Shown here one piece after another: positions 1-7,711 of a stretch of 43,699 bases of DNA. The position numbers and the translations under genes were made by a program. Below the pieces are notes generated by a model. It was not told the DNA's origin. It saw only the letters and a list, made by a program, of their open reading frames with translations, and searched no databases. This DNA is from Nostoc desertorum CM1-VF14 (lineage in GTDB: Bacteria; Cyanobacteriota; Cyanobacteriia; Cyanobacteriales; Nostocaceae), in contig JAHHHR010000063.1 of the NCBI GenBank assembly GCA_019359245.1, positions 1 to 43,699 of the forward strand, in the 5' to 3' direction. Numbering within the stretch: the first letter of the stretch is position 1; every line of letters begins with the position of its first letter.

Positions 1-113
1 CCCGAATAATATAATTGCAGTTTATCATTGTAAAATTTATAGTCAACAAAAACTTATGATTGACTGGGGCTGAACAACTAGTCAACCCTTGAAATTGCTT
101 CTTTCTGACTTTT

Positions 114-428
114 TCAGCAAGCCCTAGGTAGATTAATCTTATCTAAAGCTGCTTCTATTCCTTCTACAAGACGTAGTTCACGCTCAAATACCTCAGCAGT
201 ACGGGTACGAAGCTGAGTTACAAAATCTTGCGGCATCTTTTTTCCAAGTTTTTGCTCGATGACAGCAACACAATCAGCCATTTTGCAACCCTTAAATAAC
301 AAAATAGCTTCTTCAAGTTTCATTGCAAGTCCAAACTCAGCGACAAATTCCACAAGAACGCGATTGCCTAATCGTTCGCTGTCTACTAACACTCCATCAC
401 AATCAAAAATAACTAATTCTGTTTGCAT
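114..428 (-). pseudogene. HAD-family hydrolase, N-terminal fragment only
   Basis: The 104-residue product begins with the haloacid-dehalogenase nucleophile motif (VIFDCDGVLVDSE, residues 6-18), where the first Asp would form the phospho-aspartyl intermediate. Residues 20-100 look like the helical cap domain. Family members are usually about 220 residues, so the second half, including the Thr/Ser, Lys and DD motifs, is missing. The frame stops right after LPRAC. The 113 bases beyond the stop do not encode a recognisable continuation in any frame I read. The start is convincing (ATG at 428 with GGAG just upstream), and it lies 16 bases after the stop of the truncated ROK gene. I infer a pseudogene; a short domain protein is possible but would lack catalytic residues. 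Confidence 0.7.
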
Positions 429-444
429 TTATACGCTCCACGCC

Positions 445-720
445 TCACTCATTTGCAAATTCGGAATTTGTGAGCAAAGCGATCGCCACAGTCCCCGTGG
501 AAGCATCTACTGGACCGCCAAAGCTGACACCCATCGCAGCCGGTTTTGCATCTTCTAACAGAGAGTAAATTAGCGATCGCATAATTTCCAAGTCAGTACT
601 AGCATTTGCATTTGCTGGCGAGAGACGACGTTCATAACGCAACCACTTTCTAGAACCGATATTTACCAATGCTGCTGCCAGCTTAATTCCGCCAAAATCG
701 AGAGCTAGTATTAATGTCAT
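445..720 (-). pseudogene. ROK-family sugar kinase/regulator, N-terminal fragment
   Basis: The 91 residues carry the ASKHA phosphate-binding loop at the N-terminus (LALDFGGIKLAAALV, residues 5-19; the usual DFGGTK Thr is Ile here) and the MGVSFGGPVDASTGTV segment typical of ROK glucokinases. ROK proteins are about 300 residues, so the zinc-binding motif, catalytic Asp and second lobe are absent. Homology seems to end after STGTV, exactly where a GCGATCGC (HIP1) octamer begins, and an unrelated tail of about 14 residues follows. The HAD fragment lies directly downstream on the same strand. I infer decay by a rearrangement at the HIP1 site. A functional kinase is very unlikely. Confidence 0.7.
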
Positions 721-834
721 AATTTTTTATGCCTCTTTTGAATTCTGGCAATACGTGGTTTATTTCTCAAGAAAGATGTTTGCAAGCAAAATAAATTTAA
801 CACTAAAGAAAACAGCATAATAATTTAGTGACTC

Positions 835-1056
835 ATGACTCCCGATCAACCCAATCCACTCATCGATTTTTCTCAGGCCAAAGAACCTCCTATTTCTCTT
901 GATATCGATAAAGCTCAAGAGGCAGATCCCATTGAACCAGAAGAAGTTAGTGGACAGAGTAAGCTAAATCCCACTCCAGATGATTTGAATCGCGAAGATG
1001 AAGATCCAAGAATCGGGGGTAGTCAAATAATTAGTGGGAATATTTCAGCTGGGTAA
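835..1056 (+). CDS. small acidic hypothetical protein
   Basis: A 73-residue, strongly acidic and proline-rich ORF with no membrane segment and no Cys. It contains runs such as DPIEPEEVSGQ and LNREDEDPRIGG and looks intrinsically disordered. It is not a shadow of another gene, and its codon use resembles neighbouring genes. No strong ribosome-binding site precedes ATG 835. I do not recognise the family. It is divergent from the ROK fragment (114 bp apart), so it may have its own promoter in that gap. Confidence 0.5.
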   Translation: MTPDQPNPLIDFSQAKEPPISLDIDKAQEADPIEPEEVSGQSKLNPTPDDLNREDEDPRIGGSQIISGNISAG

Positions 1057-1126
1057 ATAATTATCATAAGCTGTTACGCATTTAACTAGAACATTTACAT
1101 GAAGGCTGATGACCGATGACTGATAA

Positions 1127-1143
1127 TCGTCAACAGTTGACGA
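1127..1143. repeat. perfect 8-bp palindrome
   Basis: TCGTCAAC and GTTGACGA flank a single A. It lies downstream of the small acidic ORF and 3' of the Mut7-C gene, with no U-run, so it is a weak candidate for a bidirectional hairpin. Confidence 0.35.
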
Positions 1144-1281
1144 CCGTAAAGAGTTTTTATGCAATTTAGGCGCAGTTCAGCTTAACTAAATTGCTTATAC
1201 CGTTTCTTTGTGAAGCTGCATATATTTACCCCCCGGCTACGCAGTCCTCCCTTCACAATGGGGGACTGATTATGTGCATTT

Positions 1282-2046
1282 TCATGAAGAATTGGTCTTG
1301 CCTTTTTGTGAGTTGAGTACTCCATCAATAAACTGTTGCAATCGTTCATAGTGCGAACCTTTCCAATAAATGCGATCGCAGTCTTGGCAACGCTGGAATT
1401 GATCAATCTGCGCTCGTACACTTTCTGGTAGTTCGTCAATAATAGATTGTTTATCTACAGATTCTAATAATCCATTGCAGCGTAAACACCGTTTAAATGG
1501 TGAAATTAATTTAAACAAGTCGTAGCGTTGTAGTACTTCCAAGATTTGTTCTTGAGGGTTAGTATTTCTAACGTAATACCCATGCGTTACCAAACTACGC
1601 ATCAATAGACCTTTATCACGAGTCAGGAGAATCCGCGCTTGGCTATAGGATATCTCGGCTAATTTCTCATCCTCATAGTCATTGCTGTATAAAGTATCAA
1701 AACCTAAAAGTCGTAAAGATGTCGCAAGCTTCCCCAAATGGATATCTAAAACAAAGCGGATAATACTGAGCGGTTTTGGCAGAACAGAAATGCTTGGTAT
1801 AATAGTATCCCTAGCTGAAATTGGATAAACATTGATAGTATCTCCATCTGAAACTATGTAAGAAAAATTTACATATTCACCATTAACGTTTATAAAATCA
1901 ACTTCAGGATGAGGGACACCCAAGGACTCAATCATGTCCTTAATAGAGCTTCTTTCCTCAAAAAAATGAGAGATTTTTACCTGCTTATGATGCCGTGGTA
2001 AAAAATAATTCAATTCTGCATGAAAATAGAAATATGCGATCGCCAT
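1282..2046 (-). CDS. Mut7-C RNase domain protein with N-terminal ubiquitin-like fold
   Basis: A 254-residue soluble protein. Residues 1-80 resemble the small ubiquitin-like/MoaD-type domain (VNGEYVNFSYIVSDGDTINVYPI) that often precedes Mut7-C. Residues 90-240 form the Mut7-C (PIN-like) RNase domain: an FVLDIHLGKLATSLRLLGFDT core with the acidic Asp, ILLTRDKGLL in the middle, and a C-terminal zinc ribbon made by CLRC and CQDCDRIYWKGSHYERL. It probably acts on RNA, but its physiological substrate in cyanobacteria is unknown. The start is ATG 2046, which sits on a HIP1 octamer. The gene is monocistronic here. The family assignment is confident; the activity is inferred. Confidence 0.88.
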   Translation of the reverse strand: MAIAYFYFHAELNYFLPRHHKQVKISHFFEERSSIKDMIESLGVPHPEVDFINVNGEYVNFSYIVSDGDTINVYPISARDTIIPSISVLPKPLSIIRFVLDIHLGKLATSLRLLGFDTLYSNDYEDEKLAEISYSQARILLTRDKGLLMRSLVTHGYYVRNTNPQEQILEVLQRYDLFKLISPFKRCLRCNGLLESVDKQSIIDELPESVRAQIDQFQRCQDCDRIYWKGSHYERLQQFIDGVLNSQKGKTNSS

Positions 2047-2589
2047 AATTAAAAATCTTTGGATTACTAAGGGGTAGAGCCGCGTACCCTTACTGGCAAC
2101 AATTTGTCACAATTGCAAATCTTTATCTATTGTATTGAAAGAATCAATAGTTGCTCAAGCGAGCTATCTCCACTATAAAATGCCCGTTAACCTTGATCTA
2201 GGCAACCTTTTAGAGGTAAAAAACTGTAAAGAAACTATAAAAATTCTCAAATACTTGCATTTATTATTGAGTTCAGTTACAGTCAAAATAGATGCATATA
2301 ATCAAACCCTGACATAAGCTTCAGGAAGTTAGATTAGCTAAAAGGGTAAATACTAGATTGGTTAATGTTGATTTCAGTGACGCTGATAAAAATTAGTCAC
2401 TATTTTTGATCATTAACTTATCGCGCATTAAACGTGGGGCAATAAAGCATTTACCCCTGATTTAATTGTTTTTATTTTTTCTAATCTAATTGAGAATTAT
2501 TTGCAATATATGTATGGATAAATACATTAACAGCAGATAAAAAATTTTTAAAACAGTATTGGCTTACCAAGCACCTATCTGCTTGTCAG
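2047..2589. other. intergenic region, AT-rich, no clear gene
   Basis: This stretch is AT-rich. A 60-codon TTG-started frame (2135-2317) has no ribosome-binding site and no recognisable motif. Near the right end a short hairpin (GCACCT 2571-2576 pairing with AGGTGT 2588-2593) is followed by TTTT and could be a weak terminator. I see no RNA gene or insertion sequence. Confidence 0.4.
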
Positions 2590-3042
2590 GTGTTTTTCCA
2601 TCTATCGCTAGGAATATCTAACTCACGAAATCAACAGAAAATTATATCTTTATGTGTACAAACAACAACTGTAACTAGTAGCTATGAAAATAACTTCAGC
2701 AAAACTTTAAATAACTATGTTGTTGCGAGGAATATATTTGATTGTAATATCAGTTACATTGATATTATAAGCAAGTTAATCGCTTGTTACTCTCCAAGCG
2801 ATCGCACAAGATTGAACATATTTGATTTTGGTCAAAAAACCAAGTTCATAAAAATCGGGCTTCAGCAAGTGAAAATTTATAAAATACCAAATAACAATAA
2901 AACTAGATACAAAATTAACGCCGCTCATACGGAAAAATCTATCTTGACACTGTTTATCTTTATTGTGGAGAGTTTATTAACCGGAAAGACCTCGATTAAT
3001 AATGATGTTATAAATTGGCTACCTAGTTTTAACTGGGAATGA
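2590..3042 (+). CDS. doubtful hypothetical ORF, possibly a relic
   Basis: A 150-codon open frame, rich in Ile, Asn and Lys. Its only plausible start is a GTG embedded in the hairpin at 2571-2593, and there is no internal Met at all. This suggests either a pseudogene that lost its 5' end or a chance ORF in AT-rich DNA. The middle (SPSDRTRLNIFDFGQKTKF) and a hydrophobic ILTLFIFIVESLL segment look somewhat protein-like, and the frame overlaps no other gene. I do not recognise a family. It ends about 100 bp before the sucrase/ferredoxin-like gene, on the same strand. Confidence 0.3.
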   Translation: MFFHLSLGISNSRNQQKIISLCVQTTTVTSSYENNFSKTLNNYVVARNIFDCNISYIDIISKLIACYSPSDRTRLNIFDFGQKTKFIKIGLQQVKIYKIPNNNKTRYKINAAHTEKSILTLFIFIVESLLTGKTSINNDVINWLPSFNWE

Positions 3043-3146
3043 ATATTGTTCTTTTTTATCTCCTTTAGCCAAGGATATTGTAGCTAAGAACACACTTGTA
3101 TTTTGTAATACCTTTTGTCCTAAAATACGCTAATGAGTACAGCGAG

Positions 3147-4124
3147 ATGAATAGTTTTTTTTGTTCTGACAATTCACAGCAAGCGGGAGAAGATGTTATT
3201 GGTAGCGCCACCAATTATCAAACTTATATTTTAGTTGAGTGTCCTTTACCTTGGACATCAGAAGCCTTTAATTCCAAATGGGTGCCCCAAAATTTAAGAA
3301 TTTTGGTAGAGGAAGTGAAGCGTGCTAAAGTACCGATTAGATTTCTTTTAATTGCTAATGATGCATCACACAAAGTAAACCACACTACGCTTTTGATTTA
3401 TCAAAAAAAAGAGGGGCTTAGTAATGGATACCATAAGCAAGAGTTTAAACTAGGAAATATTGAGCAAGTAGCAGCAGTTGTCCAAAAATGGTTATGGGGT
3501 ATTAATTCTAGTTCTGAGGTAGAAACCAGTGCGACTAAAGATATTTTAATTTGTACCCACGGTAGCCATGATAAGTGCTGTGCTAGATATGGCGCTCCTT
3601 TTTACTTCAAAATTACAGGGAGTAATGCTGATTTTTGCTTGGAAAAAGTGCGAATTTGGAAGTCATCGCACTTTGGTGGACATCGGTTTGCACCAACAGT
3701 CATCGACTTACCAGAAGGAAGATACTACGGTCGTCTTGATGTAGATTCATTTAGATCGATTTTGACTCGGACTGGCGATATTCAATGCTTAAATAAAGTT
3801 TATCGAGGCTGGGGAATTCTGCCTGCTGCACTTCAGGTTTTGGAAAAAGAACTAATCCTCTGCAATGGATGGGATTGGTTTAAAAACAAAGTTACAGGCA
3901 AAATTTTGGAGCAAAGTCTAGACAATAAAACTATTCTGGGTGAGTTAAGTTTTGAACAACCTTCTGGTTCTCTCTACACTTACCAGGCTAAACTTATCAA
4001 AGATGAAACTAAGACTCAACAACTGAAAAGTTCATGCAATGCTACAAAAGAGTTGGTAGTTACTAAATATGCTGTAGGTAGTCTTTGGCTTACCTCTAGT
4101 AAGGTGATGAGTTATAGTACTTAA
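3147..4124 (+). CDS. sucrase/ferredoxin-like (Suc_Fer-like) family protein
   Basis: From ATG 3147 the product has 325 residues. It matches the Suc_Fer-like family, a thioredoxin-like fold related to [2Fe-2S] ferredoxins. The N-terminal part has the conserved LVECPLPWTSEAFNS segment. The C-terminal part has the ILICTHGSHDKCCARYGAPF cluster, with three Cys and two His as candidate metal ligands, then SSHFGGHRFAPTVIDLPEGRYYGRLD. An ORF from 3096 would add 17 residues (MYFVIPFVLKYANEYSE) that do not look like part of the family, so I chose the inner start. Members are often found near iron or siderophore genes in cyanobacteria. The biochemical role is not established; a redox or metal-binding function is inferred. 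It converges with patB. Confidence 0.8.
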   Translation: MNSFFCSDNSQQAGEDVIGSATNYQTYILVECPLPWTSEAFNSKWVPQNLRILVEEVKRAKVPIRFLLIANDASHKVNHTTLLIYQKKEGLSNGYHKQEFKLGNIEQVAAVVQKWLWGINSSSEVETSATKDILICTHGSHDKCCARYGAPFYFKITGSNADFCLEKVRIWKSSHFGGHRFAPTVIDLPEGRYYGRLDVDSFRSILTRTGDIQCLNKVYRGWGILPAALQVLEKELILCNGWDWFKNKVTGKILEQSLDNKTILGELSFEQPSGSLYTYQAKLIKDETKTQQLKSSCNATKELVVTKYAVGSLWLTSSKVMSYST

Positions 4125-4138
4125 AAGAGGAGAGTTTT

Positions 4139-4268
4139 TAAACGCAGAGGGACGCAAAGGGAAGCGCAGAGGTACGCGGAGTATTGCTGTATTTAGTATA
4201 ACGCTGCACAAATTCGTAACAAAATCCCTGCGTACCTTTGCGTTTCCCTCTGCGTTGCTCTGCGTTTA
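4139..4268. repeat. long imperfect inverted repeat between convergent genes
   Basis: The left arm (4139-4182) reads ACGCAGAGGGACGCAAAGGG and onward; the right arm (4228-4267) is its near complement. This is a Nostoc-type dispersed repeat, with another copy of one arm at 29825-29868. Placed between the convergent Suc_Fer-like and patB genes, it would form a strong hairpin and may act as a bidirectional terminator. Confidence 0.65.
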
Positions 4269-4283
4269 AATTCCAAATCTAGA

Positions 4284-5873
4284 TTAAGTCATATTTAAGA
4301 CTTTTCGTAAAAGTATTTGGTCTTCTAATTTGGCTTTTAAACGACCATTTTCGATATCTCGAATCCAGCTTTGGCTTTTACCTGTAAGCTTTGCCAATTC
4401 TCTTTGGGAGAGATTCAAATTTTTTCGCGCTTGCAAAATCTGTTCACCCAGCAAATCGCTTGTAGCTTTGGATTTTCTTTTGGCTTTAGCAGTTCTTGTT
4501 TTCTTCTTTTCTGATTCTGAGATTTGTTGTTCCCATTCTGGTGGGAGTTCAAAAGCCAAAATCCGCGCATTCATTAAGAGATTCCACTTACCACGGGGGC
4601 CTGTGTCTGTGAGGCGAGTTTCAGCGCCACCGTCATTAGTCCAAAATTCCAATGCTTCATCTGGATCTTCAGGAAGATCAATTAACTTCGCCCATAAAGG
4701 TTGAATTTCTGGCGGATAGGTAACTGGATCGAAAAGTGGTTTCATTCCATAGTGATTGAGAATTTCCAAATCACTTTCAAAGGTTCGCAGTAGACGTTTG
4801 CGTTCTTCCCGTTGTCTGGATGCAAGGGCGACTTTTTCTTCACCGTAAGCAATACGCAGCAAAGTAGGAATCGTAATGCGTTGTTCCTTGCCCATTTTGG
4901 TTTTAAACAGCAACCACAGCATTAGTCGGACTGCACCTTCATGTTGCTGCCAAATGCTCATGACTGTGGTTAGCAGCGTTTTGGGAAGACTGCCGTATTG
5001 ATAGAATGCGGTTCGCTCTTTACATGCTTGTTTGTTTAAGAAATATTGTGCCCAAATCCCTGCTTTTACTTTAAAAGTTAGCCCAATAAGATATTTGCAT
5101 CCAAGATTGTCTTCTTGAAAGTGATGCTGAATATCTACTAAGTGCCATAAGCGGCTACCTGTAATAGAGAATCCGTTAATTCGACCTTGTTGGGGCCAGT
5201 CAATGGAGATAATCAACGAGCAAGCTTGCTGAACGATATTTTTCATTAAAGCTAGTTTGGCTGCTTTGCTTAAATCTTTGCGTTTCTCCATCCCTAAATA
5301 TTTCTCAATTTGCCGCTCATCGATCGCAAATTCTTGCTCCCAAGGTTGCTCTAAGGCTGTAGCATAGGCTGCAAAAATCAGATGTATGCAAGCGGCTCTG
5401 ATGTCAAGCGCCTCAATTGCTGCTATATCTGTGGCTTTATCATTAACTTTAAATGGATCTTGGATGTGAAAAGCGATCGCACCTCGTCCCTGATTGATTT
5501 GTCGGCTGTAACTTATGTAGCCCTCTTCATCGGTTTCCCAATGTAGCGATGTGCGTTGTGCTAGTACATTACAAGCTTCCCAAATAGCGATCGCTGAAGC
5601 AAATGGGTTATTCTTGCCGTTAGAAAACAAGTCTAAACTGCTAGCATCTCTTGGTTCTACTTTGCATCTCCCCTTTTTAGATTGCCAAGGAATCGGAGAA
5701 TTAGTTGGACAAGCTATTACACATTGGGGTTCTGAATAATAGCCCTCACAATTATTACAAAGACCAGGATCAATCCAGTATTCATTGTCTTCTATTCTGA
5801 TTGCACCCGTAGGACACTGGGGGCGGCAGTTGTCACATCCAACGCAACTGTTGTTAGGAATTGTATAAGGCAT
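4284..5873 (-). CDS. patB: PatB/CnfR, ferredoxin-HTH regulator of nitrogen fixation
   Basis: The 529-residue protein has the distinctive PatB/CnfR layout. Two ferredoxin-like [4Fe-4S] motifs are at the N-terminus (Cys10, 13, 16, 20 and Cys39, 42, 51, 55), followed by a long central region and a C-terminal Cro/CI-type helix-turn-helix (about 476-511, LNLSQRELAKLTGKSQSWIRDIE). In Anabaena 7120 PatB is required for diazotrophic growth and proper heterocyst function. In Leptolyngbya its homologue CnfR activates nif genes under micro-oxic conditions, so the clusters presumably sense O2 or redox. Length and start (MPYTIPNNSC) fit the family. It is divergent from fdxB, with more than 1 kb between them, and lies beside the cox genes as in Anabaena. 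Confidence is very high. Confidence 0.95.
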   Translation of the reverse strand: MPYTIPNNSCVGCDNCRPQCPTGAIRIEDNEYWIDPGLCNNCEGYYSEPQCVIACPTNSPIPWQSKKGRCKVEPRDASSLDLFSNGKNNPFASAIAIWEACNVLAQRTSLHWETDEEGYISYSRQINQGRGAIAFHIQDPFKVNDKATDIAAIEALDIRAACIHLIFAAYATALEQPWEQEFAIDERQIEKYLGMEKRKDLSKAAKLALMKNIVQQACSLIISIDWPQQGRINGFSITGSRLWHLVDIQHHFQEDNLGCKYLIGLTFKVKAGIWAQYFLNKQACKERTAFYQYGSLPKTLLTTVMSIWQQHEGAVRLMLWLLFKTKMGKEQRITIPTLLRIAYGEEKVALASRQREERKRLLRTFESDLEILNHYGMKPLFDPVTYPPEIQPLWAKLIDLPEDPDEALEFWTNDGGAETRLTDTGPRGKWNLLMNARILAFELPPEWEQQISESEKKKTRTAKAKRKSKATSDLLGEQILQARKNLNLSQRELAKLTGKSQSWIRDIENGRLKAKLEDQILLRKVLNMT

Positions 5874-5968
5874 TTGGCTCTTTTCCCACTCTAATCGTTG
5901 AGATGTCTGGCTCAGGTCTCCCCTGGATGAGTCCTGTTAATTCATGACTCGCTACCACATTATCTTTC

Positions 5969-5993
5969 TGGCGAAAAAAGATTATTTTCGCCA
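5969..5993. promoter_or_regulatory. perfect inverted repeat upstream of patB
   Basis: TGGCGAAAA and TTTTCGCCA (9 bp each, perfect) flank the 7-base spacer AAGATTA, about 95 bp upstream of the patB ATG. It could be an operator for a dimeric regulator or a hairpin in the patB leader. No U-run on the patB strand marks it as a terminator. The role is inferred from position only. Confidence 0.4.
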
Positions 5994-6840
5994 CACTCAC
6001 TCCCCACATCCATATTTCGACTTTGCATCCAATTGGAATCTATCTAAGACTTTTAAACCGAGCCGAATAAAACTTATTTATTAACTATAATTTTCATGAA
6101 AAAAATGATTAATTTGTTCGTGTCGAGCTTAGGAAAAAATCTTAACATTTAGTTAATTACGTATTTAATGAACATTTTAGTTTTGGACATAAAGTTTTCT
6201 TAGGACATATTTAAGCTTGTTAGGATTGAACTTCATCTGATTTATTAATAATTTTAATATTTAATGCATGATAAGATTCTGCCATGAAATTTACAGTTCC
6301 TTCATAAATCAATTTGGTTTCTTCATATTAGGAATGAGATTTGTTGTGTCATCATTCCTCTAAATAATTGGATCAAAAATAAATTGAAAATTGTTGCTTT
6401 ATAAAATACATATTGTATATATCAAAATGTAATTAATGAGCGTCTAAAGTTGTATAGATATATACTGTTTATCCAGTTTGTCTGCTTAAGTCTAAATATA
6501 TTTGAAAAAGAATCTCATCACTCTTATAGATATAGTTGCATTTGCTGTAAATAATAAAACTACATTTACACCAGGTGAGGCTTTACCCATAGGAATAGGT
6601 TTTAAACCCGCAATTTTCCATTATCTGGTTCCTATGCTCTGCATAAGAATGGCTGCTGCATCAAGCCAGGTATTGATTCAGAGACTCGATGAATACGTTT
6701 ATACGCGGATCACAGGAACGAGAAAACCGCTATATATACTAAATATTGATAATAATTATTGGCAATAATCTACATCTACTATTTTAAATAAAAATAATGC
6801 TAAATTGTGTTCATAATCATCGAAGTTTGATGAGATAAAA

Positions 6841-6882
6841 GTACTTTTTGAATACCAAAACAAGAAAACATTAGGATAGTAT
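6841..6882 (+). promoter_or_regulatory. candidate NtcA-type promoter of fdxB
   Basis: GTA-N9-TAC (6841-6855) is followed 21 bases later by TAGTAT (6877-6882), a fit to the TAN3T -10 box. Canonical NtcA-activated promoters have GTA-N8-TAC about 22 bases before the -10, so the spacer here is one base too long. This would place the transcript start about 45 bp upstream of the fdxB ATG. It is plausible for a nitrogen-regulated ferredoxin but unproven. Confidence 0.35.
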
Positions 6883-6933
6883 GATGATTAATGCACAAAC
6901 AGTTTGACAGGCAAAAATGCCGAGGATTTATTC

Positions 6934-7227
6934 ATGGCACAACTAACAGGTTTGACATTTGGCGGTAAAGCTTGGACACCAAAATTTGCTCAAGAAATTG
7001 ACAAGGACAAATGTATCGGCTGTGGCAGATGCGTTAAAGTATGCGGTTACAATGTGCTAGGTTTGAAAGCGCTTAATGAAGAAGGCGAATTTGTAGAAGA
7101 TGAAGATGATGAAGAAATTGAACGGAAAGTAATGGCAGTTACTTCTCCAGAGAACTGTATTGGTTGTGAAGCGTGTTCACGGATTTGCCCCAAGAATTGC
7201 TACACGCATGTTGCATTAAACAACTAA
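6934..7227 (+). CDS. fdxB: FdxB, nif-type ferredoxin III (2[4Fe-4S])
   Basis: The 97-residue product carries two CxxCxxCxxxC motifs: Cys27, 30, 33, 37 and Cys75, 78, 81, 85. Between them is an acidic stretch (EGEFVEDEDDEEIERK) typical of the nif-specific ferredoxin III family. The N-terminus (MAQLTGLTFGG) also matches the family. I chose ATG 6934 because GAGG stands 9 bases upstream; the frame is open 30 bases further upstream but without family-like sequence. It is a small soluble electron carrier, probably donating to nitrogenase or to cofactor-assembly steps in heterocysts. It lies between patB and the cox genes, in the same direction as cox but separated from it by a terminator. Confidence 0.92.
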   Translation: MAQLTGLTFGGKAWTPKFAQEIDKDKCIGCGRCVKVCGYNVLGLKALNEEGEFVEDEDDEEIERKVMAVTSPENCIGCEACSRICPKNCYTHVALNN

Positions 7228-7523
7228 GGTTTTTGAAGTTAGTTAAAATTGTTGTTCATTCAAGGAGGCACTGTTTAGAGAAAGCGCAAATGCGCTAGGC
7301 AAGGTAACTTGAGGGGAATACTAAATATTTACTGTAACTAATAAAAAGTTCACAGTAAACAAATCCGTAAATCGCAAAGTGTTAGCTATTAACAAATTTA
7401 AACTTGCTGCTAATATAGCCTAATCAATATTAGGTCTAACAGTGCCCTCTTGGAACAACTAGCTTTTCTGGAAGCAGGGGGCTAACTTTTTCATAGGAGT
7501 TAAAATATAATTTGTAAGTTTCT

Positions 7524-7567
7524 GGGGGAAAGATATGGAAAAAATCTGGAAGTTTCCCCCTTTTTTT
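7524..7567 (+). terminator. Rho-independent terminator
   Basis: GGGGGAAA (7524-7531) pairs with TTTCCCCC (7553-7560), with extra inner pairing AGAT/ATCT, and is followed by seven T. A clear intrinsic terminator for plus-strand transcripts coming from fdxB, isolating it from coxB. Confidence 0.8.
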
Positions 7568-7597
7568 ATGGTTGCACGTTAGAAAGTTAATAAGTGA

Positions 7598-7640
7598 AAA
7601 GGGAATAGGGAATAGGGAATGGGGAATGGGGAATAGATAA
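7598..7640. repeat. short tandem heptamer-type repeat (STRR)
   Basis: Repeats of GGGAATA, GGGAATG and GGGGAAT in tandem, the degenerate 7-base short tandem repeat type common in Nostoc intergenic DNA. It lies about 70 bp upstream of coxB. Confidence 0.6.
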
Positions 7641-7711
7641 TAATGCCCAATGCCTAAATACCTAATACCAGAAAATCACACCTTTAAAGACTGTTTACAC
7701 AGGTAGCATGT

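Larger units (their letters stand above)
5874..6933. other. long patB-fdxB divergent intergenic region
   Basis: About 1,060 bp of AT-rich DNA separates the two divergent genes and must hold both promoters. It contains a perfect hairpin (5969-5993) and an NtcA-like site with a -10 box (6841-6882), listed separately. An 88-codon TTG-started frame at 6502-6768 has no ribosome-binding site, no known motif and an odd composition; I do not consider it a gene, though a relic is possible. Confidence 0.6.
7228..7711. other. fdxB-coxB intergenic region with structured segments
   Basis: 484 bp without a recognisable protein gene. Near 7443-7482 a GCCCTC...GGGGGC hairpin is followed by CTTTTTC, and a second, stronger terminator hairpin follows at 7524-7567. 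From 7598 a short tandem repeat (GGGAATA/GGGGAAT) precedes coxB. The region between 7262 and 7482 could be a long 3' UTR of fdxB or a separate small RNA; I could not match it to a known RNA family. Confidence 0.4.

Noticed and set aside
2135..2317. 60-codon ORF downstream of the Mut7-C start
   Set aside because: TTG start, no start signal and no protein-like features.
6502..6768. 88-codon ORF upstream of fdxB
   Set aside because: TTG start, no ribosome-binding site, no recognisable motif, in an AT-rich regulatory region.
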